Positions 24,610-37,152 of a stretch of DNA of 64,000 bases are shown piece by piece. The notes under the pieces were generated by a model, which saw only the letters and a list, made by a program, of their open reading frames with translations, made no database searches and was not told the DNA's origin. The position numbers were made by a program, and so were the translations under genes. The stretch's first letter is position 1. The number at the start of each line of letters is the position of its first letter. The DNA comes from Lutjanus erythropterus (Eukaryota > Chordata > Actinopteri > Lutjaniformes > Lutjanidae), in the NCBI GenBank assembly GCA_020091685.1, contig CM034595.1:8703132-8767131 (forward strand). The letters are read 5' to 3'.

Positions 24610-27600
24610 GTGAGTTAATACTGTTGTTATTAATCATTACACAGGACGTGTGTGTGTGTGATTTCTGTGTCCTCATTTATATAATATTTAATATATTTAT
24701 TAGGCTACTTAAGTGTTGCACAAAGAAAACAATGTGCTCACATCCTTAATTAACATGCAGGAAAAAATGGTGACTAACTGTAATACTGTAATAACACATT
24801 GTTGTGTTATTGTATCAGCATTTTTTTCTATTTCTCTTAGTTTTGTCCGTTTTGAAACCTCAATACATGACCCTTTTTTGTCAAAACCAGACTCTGCTTA
24901 AAATTGTGTTAATTTAAGATTTGCTTTAAAGAAGTAAAAAATGGACACGCTTGATATAATACGTATAAAGAGTTTATTTTAATCCTCTAAAACAATCATA
25001 ACATTTTGGCATATATTTTGTTCACCGTCAAGAACTTAATTGAGTAAAAAATAAAGCTTAAAGTAGGTTTGCACCGCGTTGGCGCACTAAACCGGACAAT
25101 ATAAAAGTTGTGATTTTTATGAAATGAATGCTTTTTTAATTAGCTCTATGCCGAATTGAATAGTAACTGATGAGACTGCAAAATACTGTTAGCTATTATT
25201 AATGCTACACATTTCGGAGAGTGTCCTTTAAATTGCTAAATTTGTGAATGGATCTCTGCCTGGTTCGGTTTTTAAGGTGTAGTTGAAGTGTGCAGTGAGT
25301 TGCCGCAGGCTTCGGTTCTCACGGGGATGTGGAGTGTGTGAAGCTGAGAGCCGGGCTCGCTCCCTGCAGGATGCCCACCTCGCTCCCACACACACACTCT
25401 CTCTCTCTCTCTCACACACACACAGGCGGGCCGAGCCGCTTTCTCACGCAATATCTGCGCCAGTTACAGCAGCAGCCACATAAGGTGAACGCAGACCTCT
25501 GAGGGATGCACGCTCGTCACGTCAAGTTTTTACGATCAAAACAAAGGCGGGTTCCTGTAAGACCTTTCAAAATAAAACTGACAATGACTCATTTGAAATG
25601 AATGCATGTTTTATAAAAAAAAATTCTATTTTGCCTTTGAAGAACTTCGCTTCACTATTTCCACATTCAAATGTTGGTCAATTAGTTGTTGGAAAACTAC
25701 TAGGACCGGGGTTCCCAAACCTTTTCAAGTCCCCCACAATAGACTCACAATAGACCAGCCTTGAATCCCCTCAGATCAAACTTTTTATCCAGTAGTTTTA
25801 CTTGCCTATAAATCACAGACAAATGAACAGTTTTGTTTGACTTCCAAAAATGGCAAATAGTTCAAATATTATCAGTGTTTAAGCAACAGGCTGCAGTGCT
25901 TTAATTTTGAAGGTTGCTCCTCACTGCAGGTTTGTAGCTTGACAGAGCCGCTGCACGTGACTGCATTTATTACCAAGCAGAGAGAGAATGAAGAGTAAAA
26001 CCTGAAACAAGCAGCTTTTTACATTTTGACACCTCTTTATTCTTAATGATCTGATTGATACTGCTGAACAGTTCAATGAAATATTATCAAAATTGCAATA
26101 TGGTCAACTGCAGTTTTCAAATAGCGCAGTTATTAGCTATTAAAGTAAAATGTGTGCCAAAATACCATTTTAAACAAAATATCGGCATGCTGTATAAATG
26201 TCCCAGCCTACATCATATTCAAACCATCTGTGTTTAGTACAGATCCCTGCCAAATCACTCCACAGTCATTTTAATATTCTTTTCAATGCAAATGAGAATA
26301 ATGATGCAAGAAATATCATTCATTGTCATCAGACTGGTGATTTAGCCGCCCTGTGGATCATCCTTTGATGTAATGAGTTGCCTGTAAAATAAAAATAAAA
26401 ACCTATGATGTGCCTAGTAAAAGTTAATGAGAGGATGATATGATTTGATTTTATGGGTGATAACATTTTTATAGAGGCAGTGCTGCTTGCAGATGAGATA
26501 TATTTAACACAATACCTGATGTGCATCTCTTTCAGACTGCCAGTATCAACAAGGGAGTGGACAAGAGTAAAAATGAGGGTAAGTTTGATTTCTAACAGAG
26601 CTGTCTGATTTGAGTACTTCTTCTTTCCCTGTGTGTGCAGGTCAGATGAGCACAGGGCCACCTAGTGGGCATGTGGTGAACATTTCCATCTCCTGTGCTT
26701 CAGATTTATTTTGTTTCTTCCCAAAGTTTGAAGCTTTGACTTGTGTTGGGGGTGTTTGTTTCTCAGTATGAGCAGAGGATTGTTTTTCTGTGCCGGGCAG
26801 AGTAGAATCAAAGTTCCCAGCGGTGAAAGGTCTGACTGGGGACTTTGGAGTTGCCATAAAAGTAGAGCAGTTTTCAAAACAAGAGTTAACGTGAGAGAAA
26901 GGGTGGAAATCAATCAAGGCCTCACAGTTGTTACATTTTTTTTTGTGTTTCTCAATCTGTGGTGGAAGAACGCAGGCAGTAGACGAGCAGACAGTCAGCC
27001 TTGGTTCAATGCCGTCCTCGTGTTTGTTTGACAGTGACAGTGTAGCGTTGAGACCAAGGTTGGAGCTGCTTAGTGATGGATGGAGACACGGATTAGTCAC
27101 TACAAACAGCATCAGGGGACGGGTTCTGTGGCTGGTATTGGTGTTTTGAGAGGGGCAGGAAGTCTGCAATCTGCACGCCACTGACCTTCACACGCCCACA
27201 CTGTCAGAGATCACAGCACCTGTCAGAGGCTGTTATATACACTGAGATAAGACTGTGGCCTGATTAGACCAGGTGGAGAGATCTGAACTCTTACTGATTG
27301 AAGTCCACCTCAGCCATGATGCTGATACTCTCAATACTTTCTGATTTCCCTACCCTTAGTGGCTCTCAGCTCCAAGTCCATTGGTTTCTAATGAAGATCT
27401 AATCTTAAAAAAAAACTGATAACAAGTTTTATGTCATGACCTTTTAAGAGGTTTTGTAATTTCCCAAAACAGCCAGCCACTGTAGTTTTTATGGAGTTTA
27501 GTTTTTTTTTTAATAACTTCTTTTTCAAGACCTCAGTTCAGTTCTGTCTTTTTTTGTCCCGGCTGAAATTTGGCTTGCAGCAAAAACAGAGTGTGTTCAG

Positions 27601-30600
27601 CGACTGTATAAGTATTGTGTGCAGATTGTTAATAAAATAAAAAGTCTTGTATCTAAGTGTGAAATTCTGGTATCATGGCAACTCTCCCCAGTGTAACTGT
27701 GTGGCTCATTGATGTGCTTTTATAAGTTTTTGATCAACGATGGAACTCTGTCACAGAGCAATAAGGTTATTCAGGTTTTGATACACAGTACTTGTTAGTA
27801 GATACATTCACTCTTGGTTTCAGTCTTGTCATTAGATTTGCTGATGACAAAAGTCTTATAGAGTATCATCAGACTTATAGGATGATGTAAGACAGAGCAA
27901 ATCTTTGCAACCTTGGTTAGGAGGTAAAACCAGTTGAGTGTGTTGACGTGAGGCCGTTGTCTGCTGACGGTCTTGTGAACATAATCCACCCAGCCAGTGT
28001 CTCCAGCTGCTCTCTAGTGTTGGTGTTTTAACTTAACTGCACACGTCTGCTGGCCAGGTCACCCTGGAGACAAAACTGCAGAGTCATTCCTCACAGAGCT
28101 GGAATGATCCATGCGGCCACAAGTTTAGTTAAATAAAGTCACATGCGGTGCATTCCGTGTTGATATTTCTGTATCAGATGTCTTACCACTGTGACATGAG
28201 AGGATTCAACAGTCTGTAAAGACAAATCGCCTCTTCCTGCCTCAGCTAAAGTAATGTGACTTCCAGTGGACAGGACAGCTGAAACGCTGTGCCAAATTAA
28301 ATCAGTGAATCCATCTGTGGATTATTAGTAGACTTTTGAAAATGTAATCATTGAGCTAATAGGCACACAGTCAGTGTGTGGCATTAGTCCAGAGGCAGAG
28401 CCTGCACAGGGGTGGGCTTCCTGGGTCACATGTCAGAGGTGAACCCTGGCGCCACAGTGCCTCAGGTCACGGCTCTCCTGACTAACCAGGGGTTAGGAGT
28501 TAGCTGGGGGTCGCTGGGAACCCACTCTGATGGACTGTGGGATGGATTATTCTGGGAAATACAGAGAGGGTTGTTAGGTCCTTCAGTTCACTGCATTAAG
28601 TCTGGAGATTTGTATCTGACATTGGTGTCAACACTCAGTATCAATTCTCTGCTTTCCAGCTGCCTGTGCGTCATTTGTGTTTTTCTGCAGAGGGAATGTC
28701 ACAAGTTCGCTGCTACATAGTTTATTGCCACACTCCACCTGTAGTAGATGATTTAATTCCAGGGTTAGGTCCTCTATATCAACTTGGTCAGAGTGACGTC
28801 CATCTTGTGTAGCTGTTTCAGTGTAATTATTGAAATTATTCTTGTAGGCCAACCCTGAAGTTAGCATCGCACAACAGCACAGTCACATGATACAGTGTCA
28901 CCACCACTAACTGCCTAGTGTTTTGGCCATTTAGCCACTTGTAAGTAACCACCTTATTATTTACTGATGTATTTTCTGTTGTAGAACAAAAGTGAAAATG
29001 TCTTCAGCATGTGTTCACCACAGACCTCGTTTCAGACATCTAACCAAAAACACATTCAAAAACTCTGAGGTGAGGGAACTGGAAACTCTTGTTTCCGTGG
29101 GACTCATTCCTGCATCAGTCTTAGTGGACTGCGTGTAATTTTAAGTGATCTTGGAAGTTAACTTTTTATACTTTTGCACACCTGACAGGAAGTTGCTTTT
29201 TATGACTCTTAGGCAGTGTGAGGTAAATTTATTTGGTTTTTCCAGGAACAGTTATGATTGTCACTGTCTGGCACAAAAATGTCACTGGGGCTGATCAGGC
29301 CACAGATCTGATTTTTACATAAAGCTTTTCTAATCACTTACAAAGACCATAAAGATGATCAGTCCTCTTGTCTTTTTTCTTTAGTCATCCTCATCACAGA
29401 AGTCATCACCAAGAGTATGTGTCAGCCCAGGGAGATGCTGGTGGACATCTTCCAGGAGTATCCGGAGGACACAGAGCACAACTACATCCCTTCCTGCGTG
29501 GTCCTCAAGCGCTGTGGAGGCTGCTGCAATGACGAGGCGATGGAGTGTGTACCCACGGAAACCCGCAATGTCACGTTGCAGGTGAGCTCAGGGGTCATGG
29601 AACTGTTCTGCTGAATGTAACTGATAGAAAAAGGTTCTGGTGTTACCAAAGCTTTCACAATGTATAATTCAAGAGAACGGCCTGAGCAATTGAAGGCAAC
29701 ATTTGTTGCATTTATGCATAAAAATTCATTCGTGACCATGCAAGCTTTAGTATTGCAAAATCATTTTAACACAAGGCCCAATTTCTAGCTTTTTCCGTAC
29801 CTTTCAACTTCATCTCATGGCCTTTATCTCCATCAAAACTGAGCAATCTCCTTCCACCACTGAAGACCATGAAACAGGGGTTGAGAGTTCCAAGAACAAC
29901 CAGTAAAATTGAGAACACAAATGAGTAGCAGGTAGGATTAGGGTTAGGGTTAGTCACTCTTTGTAATTCTTCAGACATGAGTTCTAAAAAGAGGTTTTCC
30001 AGCCAAGGCTTTGTTTTGTGCATGTCTGGATTTTGTTAGAGACACGCAGCCAGAAGCAGAGCAGAGAAAGTGAAATGGCAAGGCATGGCATCTCAGATAT
30101 GTTGTTTACTCCGGCGCACTGTGTTTACAGACATGTCTGTGTGGTCAAAGCCTCTCCTGGCCTGCTGTTTGGAATGGATGCCGGCTGCAGAAGTATAGGA
30201 CATAAAGTAACACAGACAGGTCATGTCTACGTTACAAAGCGGTCAGGGCTGCGGTGTTCAGACTATAGCTCACAAAAAGTCATGTTGATGTTCTAATTTA
30301 AACCTTGTTCTGTTTTGTCCTCTGTGTCTCCTCAAGGTAATGCGGGTTAGACAAATGGTAACGCAACATACTGTTCACCTAAGTTTCACAGAGCATCAAC
30401 AATGTGAATGCAGGTAAGAGACTGAAGACCTCACATTGTTTCACATACAGTGGCAGTGATAATGCAAAACTCTAAATCATTTTGCTCTTTTTGATTTCAG
30501 AGTAAAGCCAGGCATTCAAGCAAAGAAAGAATAGTAAGTACGTGTTTTTTTCTGTCTTATCTGTCTAAATGATCGGGGTGGGGGCTTTACAGTGTCAATG

Positions 30601-33600
30601 TGGGGTCACATTTGACCGTTTGTATTTGTATTTGTATTTAGACCTGAGAATAACCAAAGTTCTCAACAGACATGTCCAAAGACAACAGGGACAGGACTGT
30701 AACAAAACCAAAAAGTCAGGGTGCAATAATATCTCAATAAATAGTTCACAATACGATATTTATTTCAATATTACAAAAGAACAATGACCACTTGAAAAGA
30801 CGTCCTTTATTCAATAATAAATCTGCCCAGCTGCTGTTTAGGAGAACCAAGCAGCAGGACACAACTCGGTATGACGTAATAGAGCAACAGGTCTGTCGTT
30901 TTTTTTTTTAATGAAGATTTGTTTGTTTCCCTGCATTAAAGCAGGAATAAATAACAACAAAACACCAATATCAGCAAATCTTTACCTTAAATTTCTCTGT
31001 ATTGTACCGGATGGTGACAGTATCTACTGCAATATTACACTATTAATGGTTAAGGTTTATTTTGTTTTACTAAAGGACATTTTTTTTTTTTACATGCTTA
31101 GGTCATGGCTGTTACTTTTATTTAATTTTATTAAAGAAGGAAAGCAGAAGCACTTTAGGTTAAAATTAAGTTAATTTTATCTGAACAAAAATTGGTGTCC
31201 ATATCAAATTTTCTTTGTTTTTTAGTATTGCGATAAATATCGTGTTGTGGACTTTTTTATCATGGTATTATTGTACCATCGAGTTTTTGGCATCATTACA
31301 TCCTTACTGCTAAGGAGTCAAAAGTGGCAAAATTGAAATTTATATCAGAAACTATTTGATCAAATAATAAGAAACCAAGATTACTAGTTTCACATTTGAT
31401 ACCAGTTTTCAGTTTTTGACAATTGTGATACACAGAGCAACAGAATCATTTTGGCCGGTGCCAAAAAAGTATTATCTCAATAGCCAGTGCTAACTTTATT
31501 AACTTTAGTTGATATGCACAGACTTAGAAATGATATGACAAGTGTGCCATGGTGTTTGGTGTAGGTGCTGGAGGTACAGAGCCAGGCCTATCTTCCACCT
31601 ATCTTTACAGAGCTCTCACACTTTGAGCATGCTCTTTTTATGGTGGCCGGTTTAGTGCTTTATGGTGTAGCAGTAACAGCGTGAGTGATTGAGGCGTTGC
31701 CGGCTGGCTTCAGACCACCCGCTGCTGTCTGCACTCTGACTCCAGTTGCACAAACCTGACCCTCGGCCCTCGGCTGCTTCCCCCGCTCTAATCATAGCAA
31801 CAGGTGTCATGTAGTTAACCTATTTTTATTTTTAGTGGTGTAAATAGAGGATGAGCTCGGAGACGAGCTGAGGTGTCATCGTTGGTCGGGAGAACTCGCT
31901 CGCTAGTCACATAGAGTAGGCTGTGTGTGTGTGTTTGGCGTGTGCGTGTGTGTGGTTTGTGTGTTTGTCCTGAGGCCTCTCAGCGGTGGGTCAGGTTGTT
32001 TAATTGGATGAGAGGAGTGCGTGTGTGCCGAGCTGTGCCGAGCTGTGCCGACCTGAGCCTCGGCGTGTTAAAAGGTGATGGATCGGTGGAGGACAGATGA
32101 GATCATGTTAGCTAAGTCGGAGCGGTTGTCATTGAGCTGAGCTTCGTCCAGCCTTGTTAAATGTCTGCCTGTCACTGTGCACGTAGGCAGCAGAGTTCAC
32201 CCTGCGGCAGGGTGGAGCGGAGATGCTATAAAGAGGATGTGATCATTCACGACACACCTTGCTCAGTCCTGTCCTCTAGATCAATATCCAGTCCTGCTAA
32301 TGAGGACACTAGATTACAGCCAATATTCTGTCGGGTGATTACATCCTGTTTGACTTTATCAACTATTGATTGAATCCTGCGTGACTGTGACTGCATCAGC
32401 TCAGGTGACTCTTCTCCTTCTCCTGCCTCCCCCTCCGTTTCTCACAGTTAAGGGACAAAAGCTAGAGGTACCAGCAGGATTGTTGAGACCTGGACCTGTG
32501 CTGCAGTGTGTCTTGGGATCAGCATTAGGGTTAGGCAATGTGTACTGCAGATATATATAGTTTACTGTTTGCTATGTCCAATAAATAAAATAAACTCACA
32601 AAATGTCAAAAAAAAATGGCACACCATCTGAATTTAAGTTTCTTTCTGTCTTTTACAGAACTAAGATGAGCTTAATTGCCTCATTGACTCATAGTAAAAC
32701 AAAATTCAATTCAATTCAGTTCAATTTTTAGACCCAGCAGTTCCCACCATGAGCAAGCACTTAAGCGACAGTGGTGAGGAAAAACAGGCAGACACTTCTA
32801 GAAAAACCAGGCCATAAAAATGCTAAGACATATCAATACCGTCCTGGTTCATCTTTATACTGTTGCAACAGTCATCAGCTCTGGTTTGGTGGAAATAAAT
32901 CCTCTGTTCACAGAGTTAGATGTGAAAATATTCTGGTTTTACAGGCTGTTTTCCTCTCACTTGTTCTTCTGCTCAGCGGGCGTCTACTGTGTCGCTAAAG
33001 AAGAGTCTGTCAGAGACAGGCCATTAAATCAGGAAAAACATGACACAGATTGCTCCCCCTGAAACAGCGGTGGATCCAGTATTGGTTGACAGATATCTCA
33101 GATATTCGTCCAATCATCCAACCCTGATCAGCGAGGGATCTGTCTTGATAGTTGATACCAAAGAACTTGGTATTAGGGTTGGGGGATGTCTACCAAATTG
33201 GCACAATTTCAGTCAAAATAATCGCAGTATGCCTTTTTCTATAATAATAATAATTAGAATAATGATCTTTTAAATCACAATTTTACAATAGTAGAAGTCT
33301 CAATGGTCAATGCATCGGTGATAGATGACAGCATCATCTCTTGGCCAAATTCTACTTCCACATTAGCCTTTTGTTCACAGGTCCCATTTGTTACCTGTGC
33401 TTTTTCTATATCTGCAACAATATTTAGTCCTTTTCTGTGGCAGTGAAGTGAAGCTGCTGCAGCATTTGTCCTGTTATCTCAGTGAGGACTGGTTATCATT
33501 AAGGCTGTCTGCTGGGCTGCTCTGATAAGTGCCTGCTGCTTCTACTTTCTGTTGCTGTCTGTCTGTCAGCTTTAATCTGCTGCCATGTTTCCCTTTGTTT

Positions 33601-36600
33601 CAGATGATAGATGGTCACAGCGGCTACAGTCCTGCTGACTCGTGGTGTGTTTGCTTTAGTTTGAGATCACTGCGACCTTGGGAGGTTCACTGATAGGTTC
33701 TGCTTTGGGTAGCTTTTCTCTTGTTTTCATACAGGAGGTCTGGAAGGTCATGCAGAATTGATCCGGCTGCTGTGCAAAGCAAAATCAGTACTATGAGACA
33801 AAGCATAGGTGTTTGTTGCCCCTTCAAAACTACCCTTATATATCTGTCTCTGTCCTTGTTGCGTCTCTGCTGTGACCTTCCATCTCATAAGCCGGGCAGT
33901 GCAACAGATACTGCAACAGCTATAGTGTCTACCTCAACTTCAAAATATTACATGCTCATTTTTCATCTTTATGTGCCTCCTGTGGGCAGCTGTGCTTTCC
34001 TCAGTCACACTGCAGCACCTCAGCTGAAAGTGCTGGGGGGGGGTTGTCTCAGCTGGCTTTGGCTCCAGCAGCTTCACTTCAGGTTCTGCACTGATGATGC
34101 ATTTGACAGATCCTTAAAAGTTTTGCTCTGCTGTTGTCAAAAATGTCCTTTACTCCTGGCAAACAAACACTGTCACGTAAATGTCAATATTTCATTTGTA
34201 ATATTACATCTCAGTTTTATGTAGTAAGCTGAGATTGAACCCAGTGCATTAATGCCTTTCAACATGAACTGGACTGCAAATCAGATGAAACAGTTTGTTG
34301 ACACCTGTAGTGTGGGATGGTGGTGAAGGTTCATTGATTTTCAGAAGGTGTTTGGTTGATCGTTTAGTATAAAGTGGTCAGTATGGTGATTTACACAAAT
34401 GCAGCCTCAAACATATGAGGAGTGTGTGGCCCTGTGTCACTCCTGGAGCAGATCACACCGAGCTTTAATTATACGGGGGCCAAAGGGCACGAGGATGCCA
34501 GAGTTGCTGGATTAGTCTAATAGCTGAAACTTCAAATCTGAGCTACAAATCCTGTCCTGTGTGTAAACAAATGCACATATTGTCTTAGTGAGGGGTGGGC
34601 TGGGGGTGGGGGTGGAACAGGGGGTGTTGCATGAGTGTCTGTGTCTGGCCTTTCTGCAGAATTCGCTCTATAGCTTAGATCTCTCTCTCTCTGTCTCTCC
34701 CTTTTTGCTTCCCTTGCAGCCACTGTGCGCCTTGCTCAGAGAGAAGAAAGCGCTTGTTTGTGCAGGACCCTCTCACCTGTAAATGCTCCTGCAAATACAC
34801 ACAATTAGACTGCAAGTCCAGGCAACTTGAGTTAAACGAAAGAACTTGCAGGTTTGTTTACCATGCATACTGTACACGATAAACAACACGCCTTCAAACC
34901 CCTCCTTTTTTTCCTCCCCATCTCTCCACCCATCTCTGTGCAGATGGATGTCCTGCTGAGAAATGCATGCTTCTCCCTGCTTTTTGATGTTGTGTTGGTG
35001 TTTCTGTGTAGATGGGAATGTGGCAGTTCCGTGCTTCTCTGTGCTCGCCTTGTCTCTTGTCAGATGCAACAGTCTCATCAGATTTAAGTGTCGCTGATGT
35101 CTTGAGATTACCACCGAAATCTTGTTTTAATCTAAGATGTTACACATAACCGCTTGCATGACAGTGTTTTTTAGCTCATTGTAAAGAGTTGGTAAGCCTT
35201 AGAAACACCCAGACACACATTTGTTTATCTCCTCTGTCATCATCACGCTGTTGTTGAAGGAAAACATTTTATCTCAAGGATGTTTTCTGTGAAATAAGAA
35301 TGTTTTTTCTTAGTTCAACAAGTGACCTTGTGTTAGCTGAGGACTAAAGGCATTATATAAAGGCTTTTGAAAGGGTTTCATGAGCCTAAGAGGATTTAAA
35401 ATTGCCCTGGCCAGTGGAGGAGCATGTAAACATTGAAAGGGTTGATTCAACCATATTTTCTCATTTACCTCTGCTGGTTTCTGGCTTCACAGACATGTTT
35501 GGTTTTATTTGTCCAGGTTTTAAGATATCCACTTACTGCTGCACTAATAAAATGCAGGTAAATGCAGTTTAATTTGCTCAAAACTACCACCTAAAACAAC
35601 ATCGGCAACAATCCACAGACTTCATTGAGAACAGTTTCCATTAGTCAGGTTTCTCTCAAATGAAATGCAAATTTTCACTAAATTTCGAGTAAATCGCCAG
35701 AAGAAAGTGTGAGTAAATGCTTGTTTCCATCCACTTCTGTTATGCGATTATTAGGAGTGGTTCATCAAGAGAAGCAGTGGTTGATGCCAGTTCCCCAGTT
35801 GGAAAACCAGTATATTATTGCGGGAAGGGCGCAACAAGATAATTCATAATTAAAGGAGCTCCAGTGGAACCTCACTCACTGAAAAACAGGGTAGAAAACA
35901 GGATGGAAATATGACACTTGTGTTTGTTCCAGATGTTAGGGGCCTTTCGTCTTTTGTGTGCACCTTCATTCTTTTAAATTTAGATGTACGACAAGTGAGT
36001 TTAAAACCAAAAGCTGTGGTACATATTTGTTGCAAAGTTCTGCTATAAATCTTTTTTGAATGCAGCATGTGCACCAGTACTAGTTGTAACAATTAACCGT
36101 TGTGCTGGATAGTATGTCATCATGCTCACCAGGGTCACCCTAAATGAGTATAATCAGCTGATTGCTTAATAACTGCAGGTGCAACAGTCGTGCAACCTTT
36201 CTAAAACTTTTTGCAAGGCCAGATACCACCAGTAGGAACTGAAAATACATGCCAGAACGTATTTATCTACTATGTCTCTAGATAAATTTCATTTTGTTTC
36301 CATAAGCAACAAGTCAAAAATAGCCCTGATGCTTTCTATGATCATACATGGTGACAAAGTCTGCAAGGGACTGAATACAGGGGCAGTGTTCATGCTGCTT
36401 GCATGTCACATTCACTGGCTCTTACTTATGTGTGTTTTCATGAGTAGAAACAGTAGAATACTAATGAGTGGAGTTGAACTCATCACTCTGACTGTGTGCA
36501 GCTCGTAGCCAAATAGAGTGGTGCTGGGACCGCTGCCTCTAGTTAACAAGGCTGTGTTTCAAGACCTCTCCTGACCCAGCCACTTCCATGACCTCTGACC

Positions 36601-37099
36601 CCGGAGGGACCCCCCACACTGCTGTGGATTTAGAAAGCCACACACTTCTGGGTGGAGTGACCACTGAAATGATTCCAATTGGCTGCTCAGTGTTCAGGAG
36701 ACAGAGTGGAGGGGACCTAAGGGTGGGGGGTCTCTGCAGCTAGTGTTGGGTGCCTGTTCACCCCCACCATTCCATCCCACCCTGCCCCCAGTACCAGCTA
36801 TAACCCTGCTCCCTGAACCCTAAACTACCACAGTTGTAGTGACGCAGAGGTTAAATCCAGTGTTCATGATTCACTTGATTTCAAAGACCGAATCTTTGAT
36901 ACACAGCAGAAGAACCAGGAGGCGGAAACTGACCCAGACCATCCACCCCCCCAACCCCCAACCTACTTCACTGTCCACTTCTGCTTCCTGTCGTAAATAA
37001 TCCCATTGTTGCATGGAACAGTTATAAACCAGTTTGCTGCCGGTGACTTAACCAGATTTTCTTCTTATCCTCCACAGATGTGACAAACCGAGGAGATGA
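24544..37099 (+). CDS. vegfa: vascular endothelial growth factor A (seven coding exons, VEGF165-type form)
   Basis: Secreted dimeric growth factor that acts on VEGF receptor tyrosine kinases of endothelial cells and drives vessel formation. Coding parts: 24544-24609, 26536-26578, 29385-29581, 30337-30413, 30501-30533, 34720-34851, 37078-37099; all introns are GT-AG and phases agree. The 189-residue product has a signal peptide (about 1-22), a short acidic/basic N-tail, and a cystine-knot domain with Cys 49, 74, 80, 83, 84, 91, 125 and 127, including the RCGGCCNDE signature. An NVT glycosylation site lies at 98-100. The heparin-binding domain has Cys 141, 144, 159, 161, 163, 170, 182 and 184, and the chain ends CDKPRR. 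Length is close to the zebrafish Vegfa-165 form as I recall it. The start is the ATG that begins the signal peptide and gives a 66-nt first coding exon, as in human VEGFA. Paralogue (aa or ab) is not resolved. PGF is unlikely, because the VEGF-A type heparin-binding exon is present. Confidence 0.97.
24610..26535 (+). other. vegfa intron 1
   Basis: 1926 bases. Contains a CA/CT microsatellite near 25388-25425 and a short hAT-MITE-like start (ggggttcccaaacc) near 25709. No other gene seen. Confidence 0.85.
26536..26578 (+). CDS. vegfa: vegfa coding exon 2 (N-terminal tail of mature protein)
   Basis: 43-nt exon after a ctctttcag acceptor, with a gtaagt donor. It encodes [14 protein letters not shown] plus the first base of Val37. 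Human exon 2 is slightly longer (52 nt) but has the same phase. This short charged stretch precedes the cystine knot and varies in all VEGF-A proteins, so it was placed by phase and splice sites rather than strong similarity. Confidence 0.9.
26579..29384 (+). other. vegfa intron 2
   Basis: 2806 bases of mostly unique-looking sequence. A 179-codon frame on the minus strand (26642-27181) is not convincing as a gene. No repeat family was recognised with confidence. Confidence 0.85.
29385..29581 (+). CDS. vegfa: vegfa coding exon 3 (core of the PDGF/VEGF cystine-knot domain)
   Basis: 197 nt, the same length as human exon 3, between a ctttag acceptor and a gtgagc donor, ending in phase 0. It encodes residues 37-102, including LVDIFQEYP, the IPSCVV strand, RCGGCCNDE and [11 protein letters not shown]. 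Six of the eight domain cysteines are here, and the Asn-Val-Thr site matches the conserved glycosylation site of VEGF-A. Confidence 0.98.
29582..30336 (+). other. vegfa intron 3, with a short telomere-like stretch
   Basis: 755 bases. Two tandem TTAGGG units plus a partial third lie at about 29938-29953, a small interstitial telomere-type repeat. Nothing else recognised. Confidence 0.8.
30337..30413 (+). CDS. vegfa: vegfa coding exon 4 (end of the cystine-knot domain)
   Basis: 77 nt, equal to human exon 4. It encodes residues 103-127 and two bases of Arg128; the [12 protein letters not shown] stretch supplies the last two cysteines of the knot. The acceptor is ctcctcaag and the donor gtaaga. 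Confidence 0.97.
30501..30533 (+). CDS. vegfa: vegfa coding exon 5 (linker)
   Basis: 33 nt between a tttcag acceptor and a strong gtaagt donor (human exon 5 is 30 nt). It encodes [10 protein letters not shown] and ends with the split bases TA. Joined to exon 7 (first base C) the split codon is TAC (Tyr139). Joined to exon 8 (first base A) it would be TAA. In the human and zebrafish sequences I recall, the split bases are AA, giving Asn or Lys. Confidence 0.9.
30534..34719 (+). other. vegfa intron between exons 5 and 7 (no exon 6 seen)
   Basis: 4186 bases, the longest vegfa intron. It holds a repeat with 'gcgataaatatcg' motifs (about 30720-31310), a GT-rich stretch near 31921-31965, and a repeat shared with 55.9 kb (32575-33010). 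I looked for a short, Lys/Arg-rich exon 6 of the mammalian VEGF189 kind flanked by AG and GT and found none that convinces. Confidence 0.8.
32575..33010. repeat. interspersed repeat shared with 55.9 kb (in a vegfa intron)
   Basis: Shared words with 55893-56120: actcacaaaatgtcaa, ttctgaattcaagtttct (here atctgaatttaagtttct) and gctgttttcctctcact. Family unknown. Confidence 0.45.
34720..34851 (+). CDS. vegfa: vegfa coding exon 7 (heparin/neuropilin-binding domain)
   Basis: 132 nt, equal to human exon 7. It has a polypyrimidine acceptor ending cccttgcag and a gtttgt donor. It encodes [17 protein letters not shown] through LELNERTC, with seven of the eight cysteines of the heparin-binding domain. 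Its presence makes the VEGF165-type isoform. Confidence 0.97.
34852..37077 (+). other. vegfa last intron
   Basis: 2226 bases. C-rich tracts around 36740-36960; the stretch at 35640-35840 looks like a degraded interspersed repeat. No gene seen. Confidence 0.85.
37078..37099 (+). CDS. vegfa: vegfa terminal coding exon 8 (CDKPRR and stop)
   Basis: After a tcctccacag acceptor, a split Arg codon is followed by CDKPRR and TGA at 37097-37099. The C-terminal arginine is the neuropilin-binding end of VEGF-A. Exon 8 continues as the 3' UTR. Confidence 0.96.
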
Positions 37100-37145
37100 G
37101 ATGAGACCAGCAACACTGTTATGAAGGAATTCTTTTCTTGGCACA

Positions 37146-37152
37146 GCACTTT
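37146..37152 (+). promoter_or_regulatory. candidate miR-17/20/93/106-family target site
   Basis: GCACTTT is complementary to the seed (positions 2-8) of the miR-17 family and lies 47 bases past the vegfa stop. Human VEGFA is a known target of this family through an early 3' UTR site. Function here is inferred. Confidence 0.4.

Noticed and set aside
25705-25880. full hAT MITE starting 'ggggttcccaaacc'
   Set aside because: Only the left end is recognisable; no matching right end or target duplication found.
26642-27181. 179-codon frame on the minus strand within vegfa intron 2
   Set aside because: No recognisable domain or splice context. Single frame length alone is weak evidence in 64 kb of six frames.
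29935-29953. telomere or chromosome end
   Set aside because: Only about 2.5 TTAGGG units inside a gene intron.
33721-34224. 167-codon frame in the vegfa intron between exons 5 and 7
   Set aside because: Non-ATG start (TTG), cysteine/leucine-rich random look, no flanking vegfa-phase splice sites or basic exon 6-like stretch.
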